A stretch of 64,000 nt of DNA from Mycolicibacillus parakoreensis (GCF_022370835.2 NZ_CP092365.1:2852001-2916000), one strand, 5' to 3'. Shown: positions 38,779 to 47,636, numbered from the stretch's first letter. Numbers and translations are program-made. The notes: generated by a model from the letters alone, not told the origin.

Positions 38779-39741
38779 GTGCGCGCCGTGCTGATCGTCA
38801 ACCCCAACGCCACCTCCACCACCCCCGCCGGGCGTGACCTGCTGGTGCACGCGCTGAAAAGCCGCCTGGCGCTGACCGTCGCCCACACCGACCATCGCGG
38901 CCACGAGGCCGAGATCGCCCGCGCGGCGGCGCACGACGCGGTGGATCTGGTCATCGTCCACGGCGGCGACGGCACCGTGCACGGTGTGGTCAACGGCATG
39001 CTGGGCCGGCCCGGACCGCTGCCGCAGAGCCCGGTGCCGGCGGTGGCGGTGGTCCCCGGCGGATCGGCCAACGTGTTCGCCCGTTCCCTGGGGCTGGCCG
39101 CCGACCCGGTCGTGGCCACCAACCAGCTCATCGATCTGCTCGGCCAGCACGGCCTGCGCCGCGTCGGGCTCATCGACTGCGGCGAACGGTGGGCGGTGTT
39201 CGGCGCCGGCATGGGCGTCGACGGCGAGGTGGTGGCCGCGGTGGAGGCGCGCCGCCGCAGGGGCCGCGGGGTGACGATGTCGCGCTACGTGCGGGTCGCG
39301 GTGCCCGCGGTGTTGGCCAGCAGCCGCCGCGCCCCCACGCTGACGCTGCATCTGCCCGAGCGCGAACCCATCGCCGGGGTGCACTTCGTGTTCGTGTCCA
39401 ACACCAGCCCGTGGACCTACGCCAACAACCGCCCGGTCTGGACCAATCCGGGGACCACCTTCGAGACCGGGCTGGGAGTGTTCGCGACCACCAGCATGAA
39501 GGTGCTGCCCAGCCTGCGGCTGGTCCGCCAGATGCTCGCCACGAAACCGGCGCTGGAGTTCGACCACCTCATCCGCGACGACGACGTCGCCGGACTGCGC
39601 GTCATCAGCCACGGCACCCCGATCGCCAGCCAGATCGACGGCGACTACATCGGCAACCGCGGGGACATGACGTTTCGCGCCGTCCCGGATGCTTTGAGCG
39701 TGATTGCACCGCCCGCAAAAACCTCAATTGACCTGCAATAA
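38779..39741 (+). CDS. diacylglycerol kinase-like lipid kinase (Rv3218-like)
   Basis: The 320-residue protein has the DAGK catalytic signature: VLIVNPNAT, HGGDGTVHGVVNGML (GGDGT nucleotide loop), VPGGSANVFARSLGL and a later LIDCGERWAVFGAGMGVDGEV. It likely phosphorylates a lipid such as diacylglycerol or a sphingosine-like compound. The GTG start is favoured over the ATG at 38701 because TAGACT ends 8 nt before it, suggesting a leaderless mRNA, and because the length then equals the M. tuberculosis protein. Confidence 0.87.
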   Translation: MRAVLIVNPNATSTTPAGRDLLVHALKSRLALTVAHTDHRGHEAEIARAAAHDAVDLVIVHGGDGTVHGVVNGMLGRPGPLPQSPVPAVAVVPGGSANVFARSLGLAADPVVATNQLIDLLGQHGLRRVGLIDCGERWAVFGAGMGVDGEVVAAVEARRRRGRGVTMSRYVRVAVPAVLASSRRAPTLTLHLPEREPIAGVHFVFVSNTSPWTYANNRPVWTNPGTTFETGLGVFATTSMKVLPSLRLVRQMLATKPALEFDHLIRDDDVAGLRVISHGTPIASQIDGDYIGNRGDMTFRAVPDALSVIAPPAKTSIDLQ

Positions 39742-39788
39742 GTCGGCCAATTCCCGGTGCGGGCACCCTTAGTTTAGTGCAGGGCAAT

Positions 39789-39809
39789 GCGCCCCGGGAA
39801 CCGGGGCGC
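39789..39809 (+). terminator. GC-rich hairpin after the lipid-kinase-like gene
   Basis: GCGCCCCGG and its exact complement CCGGGGCGC flank a GAA loop, 48 nt after the stop codon. There is no U-tract. The position fits a terminator for the kinase-like gene. Confidence 0.5.
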
Positions 39810-39846
39810 CGCATCCCGGGGGCGGTGACCAAACCGTGACGACAAC

Positions 39847-39906
39847 GTGATATACCCCACGGAGATAAGTGTTTCTATTGACATCTGTCCAGCGTGTGCA
39901 AGTATC
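39847..39906 (+). promoter_or_regulatory. whiB1 promoter with Crp-type sites
   Basis: GTGATATACCCCACG (39847-39861) fits the mycobacterial Crp consensus GTGnnAnnnnnCACA except for the last base. A second, weaker site (GTG-N8-GAC) lies at 39869-39882. TTGACA at 39878 and AGTATC at 39901 form a -35/-10 pair with a 17-base spacer. M. tuberculosis whiB1 is controlled by Crp (Rv3676) at two sites near -58 and -37, which matches these positions. The leader would be about 100 nt. Confidence 0.6.
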
Positions 39907-40011
39907 GGACGGTCGGATGCAACAGTTCAGAGACTTTTTTGCGCCCGGAATAACAGTCGAAGACAAATGCCCGTGCGCTGCGCTGCGCACTCAGTGAGGA
40001 GTAACGAGATT

Positions 40012-40266
40012 ATGGATTGGCGCCACAAAGCGGTCTGTCGCGACGAAGACCCGGAGCTGTTCTTCCCGGTGGGGAACAGCGGGCCGGCGTTGGCGCAGAT
40101 CGCTGAAGCCAAGCTGGTCTGTGCGCGCTGCCCGGTGGTCACCGAGTGCCTGACGTGGGCGTTGGAGACCGGCCAGGATGCCGGCGTCTGGGGTGGCATG
40201 AGCGAAGACGAGCGCCGGGCGCTCAAGCGGCGCAACGCCCGGACCCGGGCGCGCAGCGGCGTCTGA
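40012..40266 (+). CDS. whiB1: WhiB1, NO-responsive [4Fe-4S] regulator
   Basis: The 84-residue protein has the four cluster cysteines C9, C37, C40 and C46 and the GVWGGMSEDERR turn that docks on the primary sigma factor. WhiB1 is essential in M. tuberculosis; its cluster reacts with NO, changing DNA binding. ATG at 40012 follows GAGGAG. It is convergent with pdtaS, and a perfect 14-bp hairpin separates the two genes. Confidence 0.97.
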   Translation: MDWRHKAVCRDEDPELFFPVGNSGPALAQIAEAKLVCARCPVVTECLTWALETGQDAGVWGGMSEDERRALKRRNARTRARSGV

Positions 40267-40278
40267 TCCCAGCCGACG

Positions 40279-40310
40279 CGGTGGCCCCGAGATGCGTCTC
40301 GGGGCCACCG
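40279..40310. terminator. bidirectional terminator between whiB1 and pdtaS
   Basis: A perfect 14-bp stem (40279-40292 with 40297-40310) closes on a 4-base loop, TGCG. It lies between the stop codons of two converging genes. Confidence 0.8.
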
Positions 40311-40328
40311 TCGTCTGTGCACTCGGGT

Positions 40329-41849
40329 CTAGGACGGCAGCCGCTGCGGCACCCGGCCGCGCCGCCCGATCGGGATCCGCAGCACGGCGTCGGTACCGCC
40401 GGCACCGGACTCGGCGGCGTCGCACATGCCCAGGGTGCCGTCGAGTTCGGCCGAGACCAGGGTCTGCACGATCTGCAGCCCCAGCCGGTCGGACTTCTCC
40501 AGACTGAATCCGGCGGGCAGCCCCCGCCCGTCGTCGTGGACCACCACCTGCAGCCAGCGCGCCGACCGGTCGGCGCGGATCGTCACCGCACGTTCAGTGG
40601 CCGCCGGATCGAAGGCGTGCTCGATGGCGTTCTGTACCAGCTCGGTGATGACGATGACCAACGCCATCGCCCGGTCGGCGTCGAGCACCCCCAGCGCGCC
40701 CGCCCGGTTGATCCGGATCGGCGAGTCCACGGTGGCCACATCGTTCATGCTCGGCAGGATGCGGTCGATCACGTCGTCGAGGTTGACCTCCTCGTCCACC
40801 GACATCGACAACGCGTCGTGCACCTGGGCGATCGAGGCCACCCGCCGTACCGACTCGGCCAGCGCCGCCCGCCCCTCCGGGTTGGTGGTGCGGCGCGCCT
40901 GCAGCCGCAGCAGGGCGGCCACCGTCTGCAGATTGTTCTTCACCCGGTGGTGGATCTCGCGGATGGTGGCGTCCTTGGACAGCAATGCGCGGTCCCGGCG
41001 TTTGACCTCGGTGACGTCACGGATGAGCACCACGGCCCCGCTGGGCTCCTGCCCGCTCATCAACGGCAGCGTGCGCACCAACACCGCCGCGCCCCCGGCG
41101 TCGACCTCCATGCGCATGCCCGACCGGCCGGCCAGGCTGGCCCGCACGTGGTCGACGAGCTCGGCGGCCTCGAACGGATCGGAGATCAGCGGCCGGGTCA
41201 AATCGATCAGGTCGTGGCCCTCCAGCTCCGAGGCCAGCCCCATCCGGTGATACGCCGAGAGCGCGTTGGGGCTCGCGTAGCGCACCGAGCCCTCGACCGC
41301 GAGGTGGATGAACCCGTCGCCGACCCGGGGGCTCGACCGCGACACCGTCGTGTCGGCCACGTTGGGAAACGTTCCCTCCGCCAGCATCTGGGCCAGGTTC
41401 TTCGCACACCCCAGATAGGCGGTCTCCAGCGGGCTGGACCCGCGCTGTTCGGCGACGGCGGCCTGATGGGTCAACACCGCCACCACCTGCCGGCCGTGGC
41501 GCACCGGAATCGCCTCCACACTCATCGCCGCCGGCCGCCAGGCCGTGGCCGGCACGGCGTCGCCGGCCTGCCGGATCAGCCCGGTCCGGAAGGCGTCGGC
41601 GACCAGCGGCACGTCCTCGGCGGTGACGACGATGCCCACCGCGTCGGTCTGCAGCACCGTCGGCGCGGTGTTGGGTCGGCACTGGGCGACACAGACCAGG
41701 GCGTCGTCGTCGCGGCGCACCCACATCAGGTGGTCGGCGAACGACAGGTCGGCCAGCAGCTGCCACTCCCCGACCAGCGCGTGCAGGTGATCGACCGCGG
41801 CGCCGGGCAGCACCGTGTGTTCGGCGAGCAGTTCACCGAGGGTCGACAT
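40329..41849 (-). CDS. pdtaS: PdtaS sensor histidine kinase
   Basis: The 506-residue soluble kinase has an N-terminal GAF domain, a PAS domain (about 160-290), a HisKA_2 phospho-acceptor helix with IHHRVKNNLQT near residue 300 and a HATPase domain (VITELVQNAIEHAF, DDGRGLPAGF). C53 and C57 are present, the positions reported in M. tuberculosis to sense copper and NO. PdtaS phosphorylates the antiterminator response regulator PdtaR, encoded elsewhere. Upstream (minus strand) lies the TB7.3 gene, in the reverse of the usual reading order. Confidence 0.95.
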   Translation of the reverse strand: MSTLGELLAEHTVLPGAAVDHLHALVGEWQLLADLSFADHLMWVRRDDDALVCVAQCRPNTAPTVLQTDAVGIVVTAEDVPLVADAFRTGLIRQAGDAVPATAWRPAAMSVEAIPVRHGRQVVAVLTHQAAVAEQRGSSPLETAYLGCAKNLAQMLAEGTFPNVADTTVSRSSPRVGDGFIHLAVEGSVRYASPNALSAYHRMGLASELEGHDLIDLTRPLISDPFEAAELVDHVRASLAGRSGMRMEVDAGGAAVLVRTLPLMSGQEPSGAVVLIRDVTEVKRRDRALLSKDATIREIHHRVKNNLQTVAALLRLQARRTTNPEGRAALAESVRRVASIAQVHDALSMSVDEEVNLDDVIDRILPSMNDVATVDSPIRINRAGALGVLDADRAMALVIVITELVQNAIEHAFDPAATERAVTIRADRSARWLQVVVHDDGRGLPAGFSLEKSDRLGLQIVQTLVSAELDGTLGMCDAAESGAGGTDAVLRIPIGRRGRVPQRLPS

Positions 41850-41864
41850 CGCCGGCGTCCGGGA

Positions 41865-42080
41865 TCAGCTGATGACCGCGATCAGGTGCCCGGCCTGGAT
41901 CACGTCGCCGACCGCCACGTTGACGGTGGTCACGGTCCCGGCGATCTCGGCGAGCACCGGGATCTCCATCTTCATCGACTCCAGCAGCACGATGGTGTCG
42001 CCGACCTCGATGCGGTCCCCCTCGCCGATCACGACCTCGAGCACACTGGCCACGATCTCCGCCCGAACGTCTTCGGCCAT
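41865..42080 (-). CDS. biotinylated single-domain protein TB7.3
   Basis: The 71-residue protein is a lone biotinyl/lipoyl domain with the biotinylation motif ESMKME; the central lysine is the acceptor. Hydrophobic beta strands (IVASVLEVVIGEGD, AGTVTTVNVAVGDVIQAG) match carboxyl-carrier domains. It corresponds to Rv3221c/TB7.3; its partner carboxylase is not defined. It starts 15 nt upstream of pdtaS and probably shares its transcript. Confidence 0.94.
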   Translation of the reverse strand: MAEDVRAEIVASVLEVVIGEGDRIEVGDTIVLLESMKMEIPVLAEIAGTVTTVNVAVGDVIQAGHLIAVIS

Positions 42081-42246
42081 TCTCACTCCGCTCGTTCTGG
42101 TCGTTGCACGGTCCTCACGCTGGTCTACATCGAACCACAACCGGTGGCGGGGAAGCGGACACAGGCCACCGCGGCGGTCGTGAGACACTGGGGCCGGCAA
42201 ATCGGCAGACCGAGCATGATCCCACCCGCCAGACCGGAGGTATCCC

Positions 42247-42321
42247 ATGGGCAAGCGTGGCCGCAAGAAGCGCGACCGTAAGCACAGCAAGGCCAACCAC
42301 GGCAAGCGCCCCAACTCCTGA
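42247..42321 (+). CDS. ribosomal protein bL37 (24 aa)
   Basis: ATG at 42247, behind GGAGG, opens a 24-codon frame: MGKRGRKKRDRKHSKANH followed by GKRPNS and TGA. The extreme basic composition and the sequence match, as I recall it, the small 50S subunit protein bL37 found in mycobacterial ribosome structures. Genes of this size are usually missed. It lies between the TB7.3 gene (divergent) and rshA (convergent, 13 nt away). Confidence 0.85.
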   Translation: MGKRGRKKRDRKHSKANHGKRPNS

Positions 42322-42334
42322 GGCGGCCCCGGGG

Positions 42335-42631
42335 TCAGCCGCGGATGATCGTCGTGCGGCTGATCTCGACCCGCAGCCGCTCGCGCAACCGCGCCGGTGC
42401 CTTCTCGCCGCTGCATTTGGTGGCGATCAGCACCTTGATCCGCTCCTCGACGCCGTACTCGCGCAGACAGCCGGGGCAGTTCTCCAGGTGTTGGCGCAGC
42501 CGCTCGCGGCTCTCGGCGGTGCATTCCCCGTCGAGCAGCGTCCACACCTCGGCGATCACCTCGGCGCAGTCGACCCCGTTCTCGGTGCCGCCGTCCTCCG
42601 GCGACCCGCATCCACATGCGAAGTCGGTCAC
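42335..42631 (-). CDS. rshA: RshA anti-sigma factor for SigH
   Basis: The 98-residue zinc-associated anti-sigma factor has the HxxxCxxC redox motif (H48, C52, C55) plus C22. Oxidation or phosphorylation releases SigH. GTG at 42631 overlaps the sigH stop (GTGA), so the pair is translationally coupled. Length is typical of the family. Confidence 0.95.
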   Translation of the reverse strand: MTDFACGCGSPEDGGTENGVDCAEVIAEVWTLLDGECTAESRERLRQHLENCPGCLREYGVEERIKVLIATKCSGEKAPARLRERLRVEISRTTIIRG

Positions 42632-43299
42632 GACGACACCTCCTCGGCAGCCTGGTCCCCGCGGATGAAGCCCCGATCCTTGGCCACATCGGCGAGCAGG
42701 TCACGCAGCTGCCGGCGCCCCCGGTGCAGCCGCGACATCACGGTGCCGATCGGCGTGCCCATGATCTCGGCGATCTCCTTGTAGGGGAATCCCTCGACGT
42801 CGGCGTAGTACACCGCCATCCGGAAATCCTCCGGCAGCTTCTGCAGCGCCGCCTTGATCTCGGTGTCGGGCAGCGCCTCGAGCGCCTCGATCTCCGCCGA
42901 CCGCAGGCCGCGTGAGGAGTGCGCCGCGGCGGCGGCGGTCTGCCAGTCGGTGATCTCGTCGGTGGGGTACTCGGCCGGCTGGCGCTGCTTTTTGCGATAG
43001 CTGTTGATGTAGGTGTTGGTCAAAATGCGGTACAACCACGCCTTGAGGTTGGTTCCGGCCTGAAACGAGCGGAACCCGGCGTAGGCCTTCACCATGGTTT
43101 CCTGCAGCAGATCCTCGGCGTCGGCGGGGTTGCGGGTCATCCGCAGGGCACCGCCGTAGAGCTGGTCGAGCAGCGGGATGGCGTCGCGTTCGAACCGGGC
43201 GGTCAGCTCCGCGTCGGTCTCGTCGGGGGCCCGGTCGGTGACCGCCGCGGGCGCGGGGTTGCGCGACGGGGTACGACCGGCATCATCGATGTCGGCCAT
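42628..43299 (-). CDS. sigH: SigH, ECF sigma factor for heat and oxidative stress
   Basis: The 223-residue sigma factor has region 2 ([35 protein letters not shown] broken by helices, [18 protein letters not shown]) and region 4 ([44 protein letters not shown]). SigH controls thioredoxins, chaperones and itself. ATG at 43299 has GGAAGGGG 5 nt upstream. Its own promoter carries a SigH consensus about 150 bp upstream, and an IS remnant sits just beyond. Confidence 0.97.
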   Translation of the reverse strand: MADIDDAGRTPSRNPAPAAVTDRAPDETDAELTARFERDAIPLLDQLYGGALRMTRNPADAEDLLQETMVKAYAGFRSFQAGTNLKAWLYRILTNTYINSYRKKQRQPAEYPTDEITDWQTAAAAAHSSRGLRSAEIEALEALPDTEIKAALQKLPEDFRMAVYYADVEGFPYKEIAEIMGTPIGTVMSRLHRGRRQLRDLLADVAKDRGFIRGDQAAEEVSS

Positions 43300-43450
43300 C
43301 GCCACCCCTTCCGTCGGGCGTTGTAAACACGCCGTGAGCACCGGAGCTCTCCTTCGCCTGATCCTACGGGTCGGGTCGCGACACCCGGCGCGGGCCTCGA
43401 TCGCGGTCACGATCGTGGTGCTCGCGCGCCACCGGCGGCGACTTCCCTGA

Positions 43451-43478
43451 CAACAGCGCGGCGGCGCGCGGTGTTCCC
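43451..43478 (-). promoter_or_regulatory. SigH-dependent autoregulatory promoter
   Basis: On the minus strand GGGAACA is separated from GTTG by 17 bases, fitting the SigH consensus. The expected start is near 43445, giving sigH a leader of about 146 nt. Autoregulation of sigH is known in M. tuberculosis. Confidence 0.75.
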
Positions 43479-43514
43479 GCCGCGCATCCGTCGTCCCACA
43501 CCCCGCTAGCCCCG

Positions 43515-43965
43515 CTAGCTGTGATGTCCGGGGAGGTTGTCCCGCCCGTTGGCGGCCCGTCGGGTGGCGGGTGGCTGGCCTCCGATGGCGAAGTGGGCTC
43601 GGTGGTGATGGTGGAAGTGCAGCCAGCCGGGGCCGGGCGGCGGTCTCGGCGTCGTGCGGCTCCCATTGTTTGCGCGATGCCGTGTGCGCGGTACCGCTGT
43701 GTGCCGGGTGCGGAGGACCTCCGCCGGGCATGGGCGCCGCCGGCTCGCCGAGCGTGTCACCAGTGTGAAAAATCGCCGCGGATCTCGCAGTGGATGCACG
43801 TTCGTCGCGGAACCCGGCGACCGGTGTCGCGGAACCCGGCGAATGGCACTCCCACCCCGCCGTCGCCGCTGGGGCGCGTCTCCCGGGGGTGGTGTAGGTC
43901 TAACCGTCGTCGACGACCCGCCGCGCCAGCCGTCACCGAGCGAGCGTGGCATCAGCGTGGGACAT
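43515..43965 (-). pseudogene. IS481-family transposase remnant
   Basis: At the right end ATG at 43965 starts MSHADATLAR before a stop; the next frame continues RLARRVVDDG, together matching the N-terminus of IS481 transposases. At the left end the frame reads [17 protein letters not shown] and ends DNLPGHHS, the usual C-terminus. The stop codon TAG is supplied by the target-site duplication. The catalytic DDE core is missing. Confidence 0.8.
43520..43555 (+). repeat. left terminal inverted repeat of the IS481 element
   Basis: This is a 36-bp repeat identical to the reverse complement of 44044-44079. It also encodes the last codons of the transposase on the minus strand. Confidence 0.9.
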
Positions 43966-44043
43966 GAGGGCCTTCTGGTTAGTGAAGCGGTTTCGAGGCG
44001 GCTCCACCGCAACCGGAGGCCCTCACCTTGTCGGGCCGACTCA

Positions 44044-44079
44044 CCGCCAACGGGCGGGACAACCTCCCCGGACATCACA
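44044..44079 (-). repeat. right terminal inverted repeat of the IS481 element
   Basis: This is a 36-bp repeat with perfect identity to the left end. It abuts the -10 region of the YbaK-like gene. Confidence 0.9.
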
Positions 44080-44081
44080 GC

Positions 44082-44087
44082 TAGCCT
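44082..44087 (+). promoter_or_regulatory. -10 hexamer of the YbaK-like gene, overlapping the IS target duplication
   Basis: TAGCCT lies 6 nt before the ATG at 44094 and shares four bases with the GCTAGC duplication. The transposon therefore inserted into or next to this promoter, and any -35 must now come from the element's end. Confidence 0.6.
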
Positions 44088-44093
44088 GAGCCG

Positions 44094-44594
44094 ATGGCGG
44101 GCGGGGCGACCCCGGCGATCACCGCGCTGGTGGCGGCGCAGGTGCGGCACACCGTGCTGCGCTTTCACCACGACCGGCGCACCCCGGCGTTCGGTGCCGA
44201 GGCGGTCCGCGAGCTGGCCGCCGCCGGGATCGCCGCCGAGCAGGTGTTCAAGACCCTGGTGCTGGCGGTGCCCGACGTCGGGGCGGCGGGTGTGGCGGTG
44301 GCGGTGCTGCCGGTACCGGCGCGGCTGTCGGTGAAGGCGGCGGCGGCCGCGCTGGCGGCGCCCAAGGCGGTGCTGGCCGATCCGGCCGTGGCGCAGCGCG
44401 CCACCGGGTATCGGGTGGGTGGGATCTCCCCATTCGGGCAGCGGCGCGCGCTGCCGACAGTCGTCGACGCCTCGGTGTGGCGCTGGCCGCAGGTGGTGTG
44501 CAGCGCCGGCCGGCGCGGCTGGGACGTGGCGGTGGCCCCCGCCGACCTGGTCGCGCTGACCAACGCGGTCACCGCCGACCTCGTCGCCGTTTAG
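44094..44594 (+). CDS. YbaK/EbsC-type aminoacyl-tRNA deacylase
   Basis: The 166-residue protein has the YbaK fold markers: QVFKTLVLAV near residue 45, the KAAAAALAAPKAVLADP helix and YRVGGISPFGQRRALPTVVDAS. YbaK proteins hydrolyse Cys-tRNA(Pro) or other mischarged tRNAs. In M. tuberculosis the homologue is annotated as split (Rv3224A/B), whereas here the frame is intact. An IS481 remnant abuts its promoter. Confidence 0.88.
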   Translation: MAGGATPAITALVAAQVRHTVLRFHHDRRTPAFGAEAVRELAAAGIAAEQVFKTLVLAVPDVGAAGVAVAVLPVPARLSVKAAAAALAAPKAVLADPAVAQRATGYRVGGISPFGQRRALPTVVDASVWRWPQVVCSAGRRGWDVAVAPADLVALTNAVTADLVAV

Positions 44595-44629
44595 GGCCCG
44601 CGCAGGCGTCCGGCATCTAGGCTGGCTCC

Positions 44630-45478
44630 ATGTCCCTTCACGGCAAGACCATGTTCATCTCCGGGGCCAGCCGCGGCATCGGGCTGGCGATCGCGACCCG
44701 GGCCGCCGCCGACGGCGCCAACGTGGCGTTGATCGCCAAGACCGCCGAACCGCACCCCAAACTCGACGGCACCGTCTACACCGCGGCCGCCCAGATCGAG
44801 GAGGCCGGCGGGCAGGCGCTGCCCATCGTCGGCGACATCCGCGACGGCGACGCGGTCGCCGCCGCGGTGGCCCAGACCGTCGAGCAGTTCGGCGGCATCG
44901 ACATCTGCGTCAACAACGCCTCGGCGATCAACCTCGGCGCGATCACCGAGGTGCCGCTGAAACGGTTCGACCTGATGAACGCCATCCAGGTGCGTGGCAC
45001 CTACGCGGTCTCGCAGGCCTGCATCCCGCACCTGAAGGGCCGCCCCAACCCGCACATCTTGACCCTGTCGCCGCCGATCCGGCTGGAACCGCAGTGGCTC
45101 AAGCCCACCGCCTACATGATGGCCAAGTTCGGGATGACGCTGTGCGCACTGGGCATGGCCGAGGAGCTGCGCGCCGACGGGATCGCCTCCAACACGCTGT
45201 GGCCGCGCACCATGGTGGCCACCGCCGCGGTGCAGAACCTGCTCGGCGGCGACGAGGCGATGGCGCGGGCCCGCAAACCGGCGGTCTACGCCGACGCCGC
45301 CCACGTGGTGTTGACCAAACCGGCCACCGAGTTCAGCGGCCACTCCCTGCTCTGCGAGGACGTGCTCGTCGACTCCGGGGTGCGCGACCTGTCGGTGTAC
45401 GACTGCACCCCCGGCGGGGAACTCGGCGTGGACCTGTGGGTCGATACGGTCAACCCGCCCGGCTACCGCGCGCCGTGA
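44630..45478 (+). CDS. short-chain dehydrogenase/reductase (Rv3224-like, HSDL2-type)
   Basis: The 282-residue enzyme has the SDR cofactor loop [11 protein letters not shown], the NNAS motif and the catalytic Tyr-Lys pair in AYMMAKFG, with the Ser in LTLSPP. The pattern resembles HSDL2-like SDRs. The substrate is unknown. TAGGCT ends 6 nt before the ATG, so it is likely leaderless. Confidence 0.88.
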   Translation: MSLHGKTMFISGASRGIGLAIATRAAADGANVALIAKTAEPHPKLDGTVYTAAAQIEEAGGQALPIVGDIRDGDAVAAAVAQTVEQFGGIDICVNNASAINLGAITEVPLKRFDLMNAIQVRGTYAVSQACIPHLKGRPNPHILTLSPPIRLEPQWLKPTAYMMAKFGMTLCALGMAEELRADGIASNTLWPRTMVATAAVQNLLGGDEAMARARKPAVYADAAHVVLTKPATEFSGHSLLCEDVLVDSGVRDLSVYDCTPGGELGVDLWVDTVNPPGYRAP

Positions 45479-45494
45479 GCGCCCCGTCGCCGCG

Positions 45495-46280
45495 TCACAG
45501 GAGCGTCAGCTGCCCGGGCACCGGACCGGCGGGGGCGATCAACTCGGGGCCGTTGTTGGCGACGTTGTTGACCAGGGTCGAGACCTCGCGCACCGCGATG
45601 TCGGCCACCTCGGGCGGGGCCGCGAGCAGGGCGGGGTCGGCCGGCCGGTCGGGGTCCAGCCAACGGTCCCAGTGCGCCTCGGCGATCGGCAGCGGCATCC
45701 TGTCGTGCACCTCGGCTGCCGCGCCGACCGCGTCGGTGGTGATCACGGTGCAGCTGAGCAGCGGGGCCGCGCCCGCCTCGGGTTTCCACACCGACCACAG
45801 CCCGGCGACCAGCAGCGGCCGGTCGTCGGCCCGGTGGAAGTAAAACGGGGTCTTGGCCGCGCGCGTGGCGCGCCCCCGCACCGCCGTGGGCGGTTCGGCG
45901 CGCCACTCATACCAGCCGTCCATCGGCACCAGGCAACGCCGGCTGGTCGCACTGGCCCGAAACGCCGGCGAGCTGGTGACGGTCTCGGCGCGGGCGTTGA
46001 TCAAAAGCCGCGCGGACTGCGGCGTCCCGTCGGGCCGGGCCTTGACCCACGGCGGCACCAGGCCCCAGCGCATCGACCGCAACCGGCGGGTGGCGACCGG
46101 CGCGGCGGACTCGGGGCCGTGCGGGTGGCGGGCGACCAGGGCGGCGATGGCGGCGGTGGGCGCCACGTTGTAGTCCGGCGCGCCGGCCCCGGCGCAGGCG
46201 TCCGGGCGGATCTCGTTGAGCGCGCCGAGCGATTCGGCCAGCAACGCCGGATCGGTGGTCACCGCGAATCGTCCGCACAC
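45495..46280 (-). CDS. SRAP domain protein (YedK/HMCES family, Rv3226c-like)
   Basis: The GTG at 46280 is followed directly by TGC, giving MCGRFAVT; SRAP proteins need this cysteine as the N-terminal residue to form a thiazolidine link with abasic sites in single-stranded DNA. Other catalytic residues are seen: NVAPT, DGWYEW and VHDRMPLPI. Starting one or two codons earlier would mask the cysteine. The length is 261 residues. It is divergent from aroA, about 70 bp apart. Confidence 0.93.
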   Translation of the reverse strand: MCGRFAVTTDPALLAESLGALNEIRPDACAGAGAPDYNVAPTAAIAALVARHPHGPESAAPVATRRLRSMRWGLVPPWVKARPDGTPQSARLLINARAETVTSSPAFRASATSRRCLVPMDGWYEWRAEPPTAVRGRATRAAKTPFYFHRADDRPLLVAGLWSVWKPEAGAAPLLSCTVITTDAVGAAAEVHDRMPLPIAEAHWDRWLDPDRPADPALLAAPPEVADIAVREVSTLVNNVANNGPELIAPAGPVPGQLTLL

Positions 46281-46349
46281 ACCGTCCATGGTGGCAGAGC
46301 CGTACCGCCCGTGGGTGGCGCTGCCGGGCGGGCAGGGCAGGATGGAGCG

Positions 46350-47636
46350 GTGAGTTCCTGGAGGGCGCCGACGGCGACGGGCCCGGTGCACGCCACGGTG
46401 CGGGTGCCGGGGTCGAAATCCCAGACCAACCGGGCGCTGCTGCTGGCGGCGCTGGGGGCGGCCGGCGGCGGCACCGCCACCCTGCGCGGCGCGCTGCGCA
46501 GCCGCGACACCGATCTGATGATCGCCGCCCTGAGGACCCTGGGGCTGCACGTCGACGGCGCCGACTCGCACCTGCGGGTGCACGGCCGGATCGCCCCGAC
46601 GCCGACCGCGACGATCGACTGCGGCCTGGCCGGCACCGTGCTGCGGTTCGTCCCCCCGCTGGCCGCCCTGGGTGCGGCCGCGGTCACCTTCGACGGGGAC
46701 GCGGCCGCGCGGGTACGCCCGATCGCGCCGCTGCTCGCCGCCCTCGGCGACCTCGGCGTCGACATCGACGGCGACAGCCTGCCGTTCGTGGTGCGCGGCC
46801 GCGGCGGGGTGCGCGGCGGCACGGTGCGCATCGACGCCTCGGCCTCCTCGCAGTTCCTGTCCGGCCTGCTGTTGTCGGGGGCGGCGTTTCGCGACGGGCT
46901 GACCGTGGTGCACACCGGCGCGAGCGTGCCGTCGGCGCCGCATGTGGCGATGACGGTGACGATGCTGCGCGCCGCCGGGGTGCGCGTCGACGACGACGAA
47001 CCGCGCCGCTGGCGGGTGACACCGGGCCCGGTCGCCGCCCGCGAGTGGGTGATCGAACCGGATCTGTCCAACGCGGTGCCGTTTCTGGCCGCCGCGGTGG
47101 TCACCGGCGGCACGGTGCGGCTGGCCGGCTGGCCGGCGAACAGTGTCCAGCCCGCCGAGCGCATCGTGGCGCTGCTGCGGCTGGTCGGCGCCGAGGTGAC
47201 CCAGGGCGCCGAGTATCTGCAGGTGCGCGGCCGCGGCGAGTACGGCGGCTTCGACGTCGACCTGCACGAGGTCGGCGAGCTCACCCCGGCGGTGGCCGCC
47301 CTGGCCGCGCTGGCCCGCCCCGGCTCGGTCTCCCGGCTGAGCGGGGTGGCGCATCTGCGGGGACACGAGACCGACCGGCTGGCCGCCCTGGCCGCCGAAC
47401 TGACGCGCCTGGGCGGGCGCTGCCGCGAGACCGACGACGGGCTGGTGATCACCGCCACCCCGCTGGGGCCGGGCCGTTGGCGCGCCTACGCCGACCACCG
47501 GATGGCCACCGCCGGGGCCCTCGTCGGGCTGCGCACCACCGGGGTGCAGGTCGACGACATCGCCACCACCGCCAAGACGCTGCCCGGCTTCGCGCTGCTG
47601 TGGGCCCGGATGCTCGCCGGTGGCGAACCGCGGTGA
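46350..47636 (+). CDS. aroA: 5-enolpyruvylshikimate-3-phosphate synthase
   Basis: The 428-residue enzyme has [56 protein letters not shown] and [14 protein letters not shown]. It joins phosphoenolpyruvate and shikimate-3-phosphate in the aromatic pathway. GTG at 46350 follows GGAGC. The stop overlaps the rsgA start (GTGA). Confidence 0.95.
   Translation: MSSWRAPTATGPVHATVRVPGSKSQTNRALLLAALGAAGGGTATLRGALRSRDTDLMIAALRTLGLHVDGADSHLRVHGRIAPTPTATIDCGLAGTVLRFVPPLAALGAAAVTFDGDAAARVRPIAPLLAALGDLGVDIDGDSLPFVVRGRGGVRGGTVRIDASASSQFLSGLLLSGAAFRDGLTVVHTGASVPSAPHVAMTVTMLRAAGVRVDDDEPRRWRVTPGPVAAREWVIEPDLSNAVPFLAAAVVTGGTVRLAGWPANSVQPAERIVALLRLVGAEVTQGAEYLQVRGRGEYGGFDVDLHEVGELTPAVAALAALARPGSVSRLSGVAHLRGHETDRLAALAAELTRLGGRCRETDDGLVITATPLGPGRWRAYADHRMATAGALVGLRTTGVQVDDIATTAKTLPGFALLWARMLAGGEPR

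Larger units (their letters stand above)
43514..44085 (-). mobile_element. internally deleted IS481-family element with target duplication
   Basis: Perfect 36-bp inverted repeats (43520-43555 and 44044-44079) begin with TGTGATGTCC. Both are flanked by GCTAGC (43514-43519 and 44080-44085), a 6-bp duplication of the NCTAGN type used by IS481. Inside, the minus strand carries the start and the end of an IS481 transposase but lacks the middle, so the 560-bp element cannot move alone. A full transposase elsewhere could still act on its ends, as with MITEs. Confidence 0.85.

Noticed and set aside
43514..44085. Large inverted repeat read as a long hairpin terminator
   Set aside because: The arms are 488 bp apart and bounded by 6-bp duplications with transposase pieces inside, so a mobile element explains it better.
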